In this document: one piece after another, positions 1 to 6,804 of the stretch
Position numbering within the stretch: the stretch's first letter is position 1
How the letters are laid out: each line of letters begins with the position of its first letter
From: JBOGJI01 sp050747865
GTDB lineage: Bacteria; Acidobacteriota; Thermoanaerobaculia; Multivoradales; JAHEKO01
Assembly: GCA_050747865.1 (NCBI GenBank)
Contig: JBOGJI010000006.1
Location: forward strand, 1-16,054
Length of the DNA: 16,054 nucleotides
Direction: 5' to 3'
Made by a program: the position numbers and the translations under genes
Notes under the pieces: model-generated
The model's database searches: none
What the model was told of the DNA's origin: nothing
The model's input: only the letters and a program-made list of their open reading frames with translations

Positions 1-33
1 GGCGCTGCGTTGGCGCTCCTTGACGATGCCCAT
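1..33 (-). CDS. Possible start of a further minus-strand gene, cut by the window edge
   Basis: Downstream of the flavoprotein gene one would expect the iron-sulfur subunit (frdB). An ATG at 33 (minus) opens a frame reading MGIVKERQRSA to the edge. The same frame is open back to a GTG at 117 that overlaps the flavoprotein stop as GTGA. Neither version shows a recognisable FrdB N-terminus, and no clear ribosome binding site precedes the ATG. The call rests only on position and an open frame. Confidence 0.2.
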   Translation of the reverse strand, partial: MGIVKERQRSA

Positions 34-113
34 GCATCGCCGGCGTCGCGCCGCCTTGCGGCGCTGGCCACGGCGCTCGCAACGCGACCCACGGGAGATG
101 GAGTCACAGGCCC

Positions 114-1859
114 TCACCTCCCGTACACCCTCTCGCCGGGCGGCCAGCGGGTGATCGTCACTGGCAGCAGCTCCACCCGCGGAGGCCCGCCGTCGGCGCG
201 ATGGGCCAGGCTGTGGGCGAGGAATCGCTGGTCGTCCCGCTCCGGGTGGTCGCTGCGCTGGTGGGCACCCCGCGATTCGGTTCGATGGAGAGCCGAATGG
301 AGGATGGCCTCGGCGACGTCCAGCAGGTTCTCGAGCTCCAGATAGGCCGTGAGCTCGGTGTTGAAGGTGAGGCTCGAGTCGTCGAGCCGTACGCGTGCCA
401 GGCGCTCCTTGAGCTCGCCGATCTTCGCCCCGGCCTGCTCGAGGCCCTGGGCGTTGCGGTAGATCCCCGCCCCCCGCTCCATGGTCTCCCGCATCTCGTC
501 GCGCACGTCCGCGATGCGCTCGCCGCCGCCGCTTCGCCCCAGGATTTGCGCGTGCAGCCGGCGCTCCTCGTCCGCGGCCTGGGCGTAGACGGCGGTGCTC
601 GCCCCCGGCGGTTGCGCGGCCGCGCGCTCGGCGGCGGCCTGGCCCGCCCGGGCGCCGAACACCAGGATCTCGGTCAGGGAGTTCGACCCCAGGCGGTTGG
701 CGCCGTTGATGCTGACACAGGCGGTCTCCCCGGCGGCGTAGAGGCCGTCCAGGGGCGTGGCCGCCCGGGCGTCGGTGTGCACGCCGCCCATCATGTAGTG
801 CACCACCGGGCGCACCGGGATGAGCTCCTTGACCGGATCGATCTTCTCGTATTTCAAGCAGAGCTCGCGGACGAAGGGGAGCTTGGTGTCGATGAGCTCT
901 TCGCCCAGATGCCGGATGTCGAGGTGGACCACGTCCCCGTGCGGCGAGGGGATGGTCCGCCCCTTGCGCTGCTCCATGACGAAGGCCTGGGAGAGGCGGT
1001 CCCGCGGCCCCAGCTCCATGGAGCGCTTCACCGGCTTGGGGCTGGGCACGCCCAGGTCGTAGTCCTGCAGGTAGCGGTAGCCGTCCTTGTTCAGCAGCCA
1101 CCCGCCCTCGGACCGGGTGGCCTCGGTGATCAGGATGCCGGTGAACGGCAGCCCCGTGGGGTGGTACTGCACGAACTCCATGTCCTTGAGCGGCACCCCA
1201 GCCCGGTAGGCCAGCGCCATGCCGTCGCCGGTCTTGATGTTGGCGTTGGTGGTGAAGGCGTAGACCTTGCCGCCCCCACCGGTGCACAGGATCACCGCCC
1301 GGGCGAGCAGGCAGAAGACCTTGCCGGTGGCCATCTCCACGGCTACCGCCCCGCGACAACGGCCCTCGTCGACCAGCAGCCGGGTGACGAACCACTCGTC
1401 GTGGAAGGTGAGGCCGTCGAAGCGTTGGGTGGTCTGGTAGAGCGTGTGGAGGATGTGGAAGCCGGTCTTGTCGGCCGCGAACCAGGTGCGCTCGCGCTTC
1501 ATGCCGCCGAACGGTCGCACGGCGATGGTGCCGTTGGGCTGGCGGCTCCACGGGCAGCCCCAGTGCTCCAGCCGCAGAAGCTCCTCAGGCGCCTCGCGGG
1601 CGAAGATCTCGGCGGCGTCCTGGTCGACCAGCCAGTCGCCGCCGCTGATGGTGTCGTAGGCGTGCTCGTCGAGGCTGTCGTCGGCGCCGACGACGCCGGC
1701 GGCGCCCCCCTCCGCCGACACCGTGTGGCTGCGCATGGGGTAGACCTTCGACACCACCCCGACGCTCAGCTCCGGCGCGGTCTCGGCGACCGCGATGGCG
1801 GCGCGGAGGCCGGCGCCGCCGCCTCCGATCAGGAGGACGTCGTAGCTGACGGTCTCCAT
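114..1859 (-). CDS. frdA: Fumarate reductase/succinate dehydrogenase flavoprotein subunit
   Basis: FAD subunit of a membrane-bound complex II that interconverts succinate and fumarate and exchanges electrons with the quinone pool through the FeS subunit. The 581 residues read like E. coli FrdA throughout. They contain a Rossmann GGGGAG at 12-17, RSHT with the covalent-FAD histidine at H45, HPTG at 233-236, GPRD with R286, VVHYMMGG with H354, and GANRLGSNS with R389. These correspond closely to the FrdA H44, H232, R287, H355 and R390 positions. The tail RTESRGAHQR...PPGERVYGR is the usual family ending, so the gene is complete. The ATG at 1859 places the Rossmann motif where it belongs. Sequence alone does not settle the physiological direction (reductase or dehydrogenase). 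No frdB, frdC or frdD is visible here; they may lie beyond the left edge. A TAGGAT box lies 45 nt upstream. Confidence 0.95.
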   Translation of the reverse strand: METVSYDVLLIGGGGAGLRAAIAVAETAPELSVGVVSKVYPMRSHTVSAEGGAAGVVGADDSLDEHAYDTISGGDWLVDQDAAEIFAREAPEELLRLEHWGCPWSRQPNGTIAVRPFGGMKRERTWFAADKTGFHILHTLYQTTQRFDGLTFHDEWFVTRLLVDEGRCRGAVAVEMATGKVFCLLARAVILCTGGGGKVYAFTTNANIKTGDGMALAYRAGVPLKDMEFVQYHPTGLPFTGILITEATRSEGGWLLNKDGYRYLQDYDLGVPSPKPVKRSMELGPRDRLSQAFVMEQRKGRTIPSPHGDVVHLDIRHLGEELIDTKLPFVRELCLKYEKIDPVKELIPVRPVVHYMMGGVHTDARAATPLDGLYAAGETACVSINGANRLGSNSLTEILVFGARAGQAAAERAAAQPPGASTAVYAQAADEERRLHAQILGRSGGGERIADVRDEMRETMERGAGIYRNAQGLEQAGAKIGELKERLARVRLDDSSLTFNTELTAYLELENLLDVAEAILHSALHRTESRGAHQRSDHPERDDQRFLAHSLAHRADGGPPRVELLPVTITRWPPGERVYGR

Positions 1860-1904
1860 GGTCCTCGCGCGCTCACCGGTCGCATGGCCTCGATCCGGAA
1901 CTCT

Positions 1905-1910
1905 ATCCTA
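1905..1910 (-). promoter_or_regulatory. Candidate -10 box for frdA
   Basis: On the minus strand these bases read TAGGAT, leaving about 45 nt to the frdA ATG at 1859. The same hexamer recurs before other genes in this window. No convincing -35 hexamer is visible. Confidence 0.45.
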
Positions 1911-1924
1911 GGAGACACATCCGC

Positions 1925-1930
1925 TAGGCT
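1925..1930 (+). promoter_or_regulatory. Candidate -10 box, leaderless start of the glycosyltransferase gene
   Basis: TAGGCT followed by 7 nt and then the ATG at 1938. Transcription would begin at or next to the A of the start codon, leaving no room for a ribosome binding site. This favours the ATG at 1938 over the in-frame ATG at 1884, which lies upstream of the box. Confidence 0.5.
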
Positions 1931-1937
1931 AGAGCGC

Positions 1938-3440
1938 ATGGAGTCCGATCGGCGCCGGGCCCCCGCCTGGTGGCGTGGGTCCCGACCGGGGGAGGAGGGG
2001 CGTCGCCCCCTGCTCTCCGTCGTCGTGCCCCTTTACAACGAACGCTACCTGGTCGGCGAGCTGCTGCGGCGCATTCTCGAGACGCCGGCGCGCGACGACG
2101 TGAAACTGGAGATCCTCGTCGTCGACGACGGCTCGACGGACGGCAGCGGCGAGATCGTCTCGCGGCTGGCCGCCGACCATCCCGAGATCCGGCTGCTGGC
2201 GCAGCCGGAGAATCGCGGCAAGGGCGCCGCCGTGCGCCGGGGCATCCGCGAGGCCCAAGGCGACCTGATCCTGATCCAGGACGCCGACCTGGAATACGAC
2301 CCGCGGGACTACGGGCGGCTCTTGAAGCCCGTCTTCGAGGACGGGGCCGACGCGGTTTACGGCTCGCGCTTCCTGGCCGCCGAGCGCCGCCGGGTGCTCT
2401 ACTTCCGGCATACGCTGGGCAATCGCCTGATCACCTTCCTCTCCAACTGGTTCACCGACCTCAACCTCACCGACGTCGAGACCTGCTACAAGCTGGTGCG
2501 GGCGCCGCTCCTGAAGTCGATCCCCCTGCGCTCGAACGACTTTCGGCTCGAGATCGAGCTCACGGCAAAGCTCGCCAAGCGCCACTGCGCGATCTTCGAG
2601 GTGCCGATCAGCTACGTCGGCCGCACCTATCAGGAGGGCAAGAAGATCGGTTGGCGCGACGGCTTCAAGGCGCTCGGGGCGATCCTCAGGCACTGGCTCG
2701 TCGACGATCTCTACCAGCGGGACGCCTGGGGAGGGCAGATCCTGCACAGCCTCGAGCGCACGCGCCGCTTCAACCGCTGGATGGTGCGCCAGATCCTCCC
2801 CGACGTCGCACGCCGCGTGCTCGAGATCGGCGCCGGCATCGGCAACATCACCGCGCACGTCCTGCCCCGCGAGCGCTATCTGGCCACCGACGTCAACGCC
2901 GACTACCTCCACTACCTGTCCAACTTCGCCGCCGGCAAGCCCTACCTGGAGGTGGCCAGGGTCGACCTCGAGCGGGCGCAGGACTTCGCCGACCTCGCCG
3001 GGAGGTTCGACACGGTGATCTGCCTCAACGTCCTCGAGCACGTGACCGATCCCGACCGCTGTCTGCGGAATCTCGTGCCGGTCCTCGAGCCGGGCGGCAA
3101 GCTGCTGCTCTACGTGCCGGCCGGCCAGCGGCTGTACGGCACGCTGGACGAGGCGCTCGGCCACCGCTGCCGCTACTCGCGCGCCACGCTGCGACGGGAG
3201 ATGGAGGCGGCCGGTCTCGTCGTCGAGCGTATGGAAGGCTTCAACCGCTTCTCGGTGCCCGGCTGGTGGCTCAACGGGAAGGTCCTCAAGCGCCGCAACT
3301 TCAGCCGCTGGCAGCTCAAGCTGGTCGACCTGCTGGTGCCGCTGCTGCGTCGCGTCGACCGGCTGCTCCCCTGGCCCGGTCTGGGCCTCTTCTGCGTCGC
3401 CCGTAAGAGCCTGTCCGGCGAACAGGCGACCTGCCGGTAG
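1938..3440 (+). CDS. Bifunctional family-2 glycosyltransferase / SAM-dependent methyltransferase
   Basis: A 500-residue fusion. Residues 25-250 form a GT2 domain of the dolichyl-phosphate mannose synthase/undecaprenyl sugar transferase type: SVVVPLYNE at 27-35, VVDDGSTDGS at 61-70, ENRGKGAAVR at 91-100 and the metal/nucleotide-binding QDAD at 114-117. There are no C-terminal membrane helices, so it is probably cytosolic or peripheral at the membrane. Residues 275-430 form a class I methyltransferase: motif I LEIGAGIGN at 295-303, acidic motif ATDVN at 316-320 and NVLEHV at 364-369. It likely transfers a sugar to a lipid carrier or glycan and methylates the product or a partner. Substrates cannot be read. 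The frame is open from base 201 because of the antisense frdA gene, so an over-long start is easy to call. ATG 1938 fits the promoter; ATG 1884 is the alternative (518 residues). The flippase follows after 9 nt. Confidence 0.9.
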   Translation: MESDRRRAPAWWRGSRPGEEGRRPLLSVVVPLYNERYLVGELLRRILETPARDDVKLEILVVDDGSTDGSGEIVSRLAADHPEIRLLAQPENRGKGAAVRRGIREAQGDLILIQDADLEYDPRDYGRLLKPVFEDGADAVYGSRFLAAERRRVLYFRHTLGNRLITFLSNWFTDLNLTDVETCYKLVRAPLLKSIPLRSNDFRLEIELTAKLAKRHCAIFEVPISYVGRTYQEGKKIGWRDGFKALGAILRHWLVDDLYQRDAWGGQILHSLERTRRFNRWMVRQILPDVARRVLEIGAGIGNITAHVLPRERYLATDVNADYLHYLSNFAAGKPYLEVARVDLERAQDFADLAGRFDTVICLNVLEHVTDPDRCLRNLVPVLEPGGKLLLYVPAGQRLYGTLDEALGHRCRYSRATLRREMEAAGLVVERMEGFNRFSVPGWWLNGKVLKRRNFSRWQLKLVDLLVPLLRRVDRLLPWPGLGLFCVARKSLSGEQATCR

Positions 3441-3443
3441 GAT
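3438..3443 (+). promoter_or_regulatory. Candidate -10 box overlapping the upstream stop codon
   Basis: TAGGAT whose first three bases are the TAG stop of the glycosyltransferase gene. It lies 6 nt before the flippase GTG at 3450, a leaderless spacing. It would let the flippase be transcribed separately as well as by read-through. No -35 box is evident. Confidence 0.45.
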
Positions 3444-3449
3444 GCCGCG

Positions 3450-4976
3450 GTGCTGCCAGAAGAGCAGACGGCGATCGCCGGGGAGGATGCCGCCCGCCTG
3501 GCCAAGGGAGCGGGGGTGCTGCTCGGCGGCCGCCTGGTGGGGCGGGGCCTCTCCTTCGGGGTCCAGATCGTGCTCGGCCGGCTCCTCGGCCCCGCGCTCT
3601 TTGGGCTCTATGCCATCGGCTGGAATATCTTCCTGCTGCTGGGGCTGCTGGCCTCGCTCGGCCTCGAGCACGGCGTGGTGCGCTACGGCGCGCCCCTGTG
3701 GGGAGCCGACCGCGCCGCCGCCCGCGCATTGGCCCGGCGTGCCCTCGCGCTGACGCTCCTCGCCGCGGCGGCGGCGGCCCTCGGTCTCCATCTGGCGGCG
3801 CCCGGGCTCGCCGGGCTTTTCGGCAAGCCGAGCCTGGTCGCGGTGCTGGAAGGCCTTGCCGTGGGCGTGCTCTTCCTGCCGCTGCTGCGGGTGGCCGCCG
3901 CCGCCACGCGGGCGTCGCAGCGCATGTCGTTCAGCGTCGCGGTGGAGGATCTCGGCCAGCCGCTGCTCCATCTCGGCCTGGTGGCGCTCTTGTTCGCCTT
4001 GGGCTGGCGGCTCGCCGCGGCGGTGTGGGGCGCCGTGGCGTCCTATCTGCTGGCCGCCCTGCTGGCGCTCCTGCTCCTGGCGCGGCTGCTGCGCGCCGCG
4101 GCAGTCGACGCGGAGACACGGATCCCCGGCCGCGGAGAGCTGCTGCGCTTCTCGCTGCCGACCGCCACCGCGGGCCTGCTGGCCGTGTTCGTGGTGTGGA
4201 GCGATCGGCTGCTGGTCGGCTACTTCCTCTCCGCCGCGGAGACCGGCATCTACCAGGCGGCGTCGCAGGTGTCGATCCTCTTCCACCTGCTGCTCAGCTC
4301 GTTCACCGGCATGTTCGCGCCGATGATCGCGTCGCTGCACCACGAGGGCGAGACGGCGCGGCTCGGCGAGCTGTTCCGGGTGACGACGAAGTGGGGGCTC
4401 TACGTCGGCCTGCCGGCGTTCGTGGTCATCGCCGGCCTGCCCGAGGACGTGCTGGCCGCCCTGCTGGGTCGCGAGTTCGTCGCCGGCGCCGCGCCGATGG
4501 TCGTGCTGTCCACGGCGCAGCTCGTGAACCTGGCGACCGGCGCCGTCGGCATGCTGCTCATCATGTGCGGCTTCCAGCGCCGGTGGCTGGCGCTCAGCGG
4601 CACCGCGCTCGTTCTCAACGTGCTCCTCAACCTCGTCCTGATCCCGCGATTCGGCCTGCTGGGGGCCGCCGTAGCGACCCTGATCGCGGTGGCGGTCCTG
4701 TTCGTCGGCGGGCTGGCTGCGGTGCGGCGAGGGCTGGCGCTGTGGCCCTACGACCGGCGCTACAGCAAGGGTCTGGCCGCGGCCCTGGTGGCGGCGGCCG
4801 GCGTCGCCGGCGTCCGGCTGCTGGTCCCCGAGATGCCGTGGCTGCGCCTCGGTCTCGCCGCGCCGCTCGCCTACGGCCTGTTCGTCGCCGCCCTGCTCGC
4901 CCTCGGCCTCGACCGCGAGGACCAGGAGTTCCTCAGCCGCCTCCGGCGCCGCCTCGGTTGGGGCGCCCCTAGCTAG
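3450..4976 (+). CDS. Wzx-like polysaccharide/lipid-linked oligosaccharide flippase
   Basis: A polytopic inner-membrane protein of 508 residues, the usual size for the PST/Wzx (MOP superfamily) exporters that flip undecaprenyl-linked glycans to the periplasm. It opens with the family-typical pattern of a helix plus GRLLGPALFGLYAIGW and has about 12-14 hydrophobic segments spread along its length. The central stretch with SDRLLVGYFLSAAETGIYQAA is also characteristic: it is the seventh-helix region, where these proteins usually read D....G......GiY..a. Start is GTG at 3450, 9 nt after the glycosyltransferase stop, so the two are likely co-expressed. The 3' end overlaps the convergent sulfotransferase gene by 8 bp. 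MurJ-type lipid II flippases belong to the same superfamily, but the sequence features and the glycosyltransferase neighbour favour Wzx. Confidence 0.88.
   Translation: MLPEEQTAIAGEDAARLAKGAGVLLGGRLVGRGLSFGVQIVLGRLLGPALFGLYAIGWNIFLLLGLLASLGLEHGVVRYGAPLWGADRAAARALARRALALTLLAAAAAALGLHLAAPGLAGLFGKPSLVAVLEGLAVGVLFLPLLRVAAAATRASQRMSFSVAVEDLGQPLLHLGLVALLFALGWRLAAAVWGAVASYLLAALLALLLLARLLRAAAVDAETRIPGRGELLRFSLPTATAGLLAVFVVWSDRLLVGYFLSAAETGIYQAASQVSILFHLLLSSFTGMFAPMIASLHHEGETARLGELFRVTTKWGLYVGLPAFVVIAGLPEDVLAALLGREFVAGAAPMVVLSTAQLVNLATGAVGMLLIMCGFQRRWLALSGTALVLNVLLNLVLIPRFGLLGAAVATLIAVAVLFVGGLAAVRRGLALWPYDRRYSKGLAAALVAAAGVAGVRLLVPEMPWLRLGLAAPLAYGLFVAALLALGLDREDQEFLSRLRRRLGWGAPS
4969..4976. other. Palindromic octamer holding the stop codons of two convergent genes
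   Basis: CTAGCTAG is its own reverse complement. The right-hand TAG (4974-4976) ends the flippase on the plus strand, and the complement of the left-hand CTA (4969-4971) ends the sulfotransferase on the minus strand. The two genes overlap tail to tail by exactly these 8 bp, leaving no room for a conventional terminator between them. Confidence 0.9.
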
Positions 4977-5940
4977 TGATCGGGTAGCCGTAGCGGCGCA
5001 TCAGGGGCCAGGTGAGCAGGGTGACCAGGCGGCGCTGGCCGGCGGGCATCTGGTCGCGCCAGGCTTCGTCGGGCTTCACCGTCACCGGCCCGGTGGAGAA
5101 GCGGCTGGGGTTGCCGGCCACGGCGTGGGTGGGCTGCAGGGTCACCGTTCCGTCGCCGGCGAAGGAGACGGCGTCGGGCGGGAGACCGATCCACTCGAGG
5201 ATGCGGGTCAGATGGGCGCGGGGGTCGCGCGCGAAGTCCTCGTAGCGCAGCCGCAGGTAACGATCGCCGTGGCGGCGCCAGAGCAGCTCCGTGGCCAGGT
5301 TCCAGGTCGTCCACAGGCGGGCGCTGCGGGCCGGCGTGTGGCGGCTCATGAGCATCGGTTGCTCGCCGCTGGGGTCGTAGACTTTCTGCTTCTGCCACGA
5401 CCAGGCGACGGCGCGTGGATCGCGCACCATGTGCACGACGCGCGGGTCGAGGGACGGGGTCCGGCTCAGCAGGTACCCGTGGCCGGGAGCCTTCGAGGAG
5501 TCGATCACGGCTTGGCAGCCGGTGGTCTCGCGGATCGCCCGGTAGAGCCCGGCGAGCGCCGCCACGTAGTCGCCCGCCGGCGTGTCGAGGGGGCGATCTC
5601 GCAACGCCTGGGCGAGCGTGTGCCGGGGCGTGAAGCGATCCCGGATGGCCGTCAGGCGCTCGACGTCCGGGAGGCCGTCGGACTCGTCCTCCGGGTAGGC
5701 GCGCGCCACGATCTGCCGCCACACCGGGCACTCGGCGAACGGGTTACCGCAGGCGCAGAGCCGGTTTTCGCCGAAGCTGCGATCCCAGATGTAGTGGAGC
5801 TCGCCGCCGGAGAAGGCGCCGGCGGCCTGTCCCAGCAGGCTGTCGAGGATCGTCGTGCCGCTGCGGCCGAACCCGGTGATGAAGAGTGTGAGCAGGCGAG
5901 GCTCGGCCGCGCCCTTGTCGCCCGCATGCGACGGGCTCAC
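4969..5940 (-). CDS. Sulfotransferase family protein (PAPS-dependent)
   Basis: 323 residues from GTG 5940. GFGRSGTTIL at 23-32 is the 5'-phosphosulfate-binding loop. VIDSSKAPGH at 145-154 and RDPRAVAWSW at 173-182 match the 3'-phosphate-binding region of PAPS sulfotransferases. A CxCG...C cysteine cluster (C62, C64, C71) occurs in the insert common to many bacterial members. The enzyme should move a sulfuryl group from PAPS to a hydroxyl or amine of a glycan, lipid or small molecule; the acceptor is unknown. The start is set by a GTGA overlap with the stop of the RDD gene, which implies translational coupling. The frame is open further upstream, but that part is arginine-rich shadow sequence inside the RDD gene. 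The convergent glycosyltransferase and flippase genes make a surface glycan a reasonable guess for the acceptor. Confidence 0.88.
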   Translation of the reverse strand: MSPSHAGDKGAAEPRLLTLFITGFGRSGTTILDSLLGQAAGAFSGGELHYIWDRSFGENRLCACGNPFAECPVWRQIVARAYPEDESDGLPDVERLTAIRDRFTPRHTLAQALRDRPLDTPAGDYVAALAGLYRAIRETTGCQAVIDSSKAPGHGYLLSRTPSLDPRVVHMVRDPRAVAWSWQKQKVYDPSGEQPMLMSRHTPARSARLWTTWNLATELLWRRHGDRYLRLRYEDFARDPRAHLTRILEWIGLPPDAVSFAGDGTVTLQPTHAVAGNPSRFSTGPVTVKPDEAWRDQMPAGQRRLVTLLTWPLMRRYGYPITS

Positions 5941-6788
5941 GAGCTCACCGTCCGCGTGCCGCTCCAGCGATCGGCGAAGCGGATGAGGCCGGGAAGGCCG
6001 GCGAGCATCCAGGTCACCCACTGGGCGACCCAGCGCCGCAGGGAGCGGGACGCGGCGGGCGCTGCCCCGTCGGGGTCGCGGACCGTCAGGCCGGCGGCGG
6101 CGGCTCCGGGGGTACGGCCCCAGACCAGCAGGGCGGGGACGGTGTAGAGGAAGGAGAAGACCAGCACCATCACGGCGACGCTCCACATCTGACCCGCGAG
6201 GCTCACGCCGATCAGCCGGCATCCCAACCCCAGGATGCCGACCACTCCGAGATGCACGGCTAGATCGATCAACCCGGCCGCCAGGCGGCTGGCGAGCGAC
6301 GCCGCCGGCGGATCGGCTGGCGCGGCCTCGGTCGCCGCCCGGGCGGCCGTGGGCACCGGTCGTGGTCGGCCGGCCTCCGGCTTCGCCAACATGGCGAACA
6401 AAGGGCTCTCGGCGGCGACCGGCGGCTCGTGTCCCTCCTCGGGTGCCTCATTCGCCATCGCCGGTTCTTCCAGCATGGTGTCAAAGGGGCTCTTGGGCGA
6501 GTCCACCAGCTCGGGAGCCTCGGCGGGTACCTCGCCGGCCGCCGGGTTCTCCAGCATTGTGTCAAAGAGGCTCTTGGGGGAGTCCGCCGGCTCGGGAGCC
6601 TCGACGGGTGCCTTGCCGGCCGCCGTCGGTCTTCCCAGCATGGCGTCCAAGGCGTCCTCGGGGGGCTCCGCCGGCTCGGGAACGTCCTCTGGTGCGGCGC
6701 CGCCGTGCAGGGGCAGGTCGAGAAGGGATTTGGTCCGGGTGTCGCGGTCGTCGTCCATCGGAGGGCCGGTCGATTGTCTCACATGCAA
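5937..6788 (-). CDS. RDD-family membrane protein with repeated N-terminal acidic motif
   Basis: 283 residues if begun at ATG 6788; ATG 6758 (M11, before DDDRDTRT) is the alternative. The C-terminal half is an RDD domain: ASRLAAGLIDLAV at about 166-178, a hydrophobic segment to about 195, a second at about 202-223, then WGRTPGAAAAGLTV and a final FADRWSGTRTV, as in the family. RDD proteins are inner-membrane proteins, some linked to Na+/H+ exchange or transport, and most have no assigned role. The N-terminal 140 residues are proline- and glutamate-rich, probably disordered and cytoplasmic. They carry five degenerate copies of an octapeptide (KSLFDTML type) spaced 24-28 residues apart. The gene lies 16 bp after the TPR gene and overlaps the sulfotransferase start by 4 bp, consistent with one operon. 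Confidence 0.85.
   Translation of the reverse strand: MHVRQSTGPPMDDDRDTRTKSLLDLPLHGGAAPEDVPEPAEPPEDALDAMLGRPTAAGKAPVEAPEPADSPKSLFDTMLENPAAGEVPAEAPELVDSPKSPFDTMLEEPAMANEAPEEGHEPPVAAESPLFAMLAKPEAGRPRPVPTAARAATEAAPADPPAASLASRLAAGLIDLAVHLGVVGILGLGCRLIGVSLAGQMWSVAVMVLVFSFLYTVPALLVWGRTPGAAAAGLTVRDPDGAAPAASRSLRRWVAQWVTWMLAGLPGLIRFADRWSGTRTVSS
6387..6735 (-). repeat. In-frame tandem repeat encoding a 27-28 residue unit
   Basis: Successive copies have their conserved centres near plus-strand bases 6390, 6474, 6555, 6639 and 6714, so spacings are 84, 81, 84 and 75 nt. The two middle copies are nearly identical at DNA level, which points to recent duplication. The encoded octapeptides are KSLLDLPL, EDALDAML, KSLFDTML, KSPFDTML and ESPLFAML (residues 20, 44, 72, 99 and 127). 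All spacings are multiples of three, so the frame is kept. Confidence 0.85.
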
Positions 6789-6804
6789 TCGACGAGCTCG
6801 CGGA

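Noticed and set aside
201..1880. Long plus-strand open frame continuous with the glycosyltransferase gene (would give a 1079-residue protein).
   Set aside because: It is antisense to the clearly conserved frdA gene and shows no domain; openness follows from high GC and codon phasing. The real start is near 1938.
1929..4343. 804-codon minus-strand open frame opposite the glycosyltransferase and flippase.
   Set aside because: Composition (Gln/Glu/Arg/Pro-rich, no motifs) is typical of the antisense of a GC-rich gene, and both plus-strand genes have strong family motifs.
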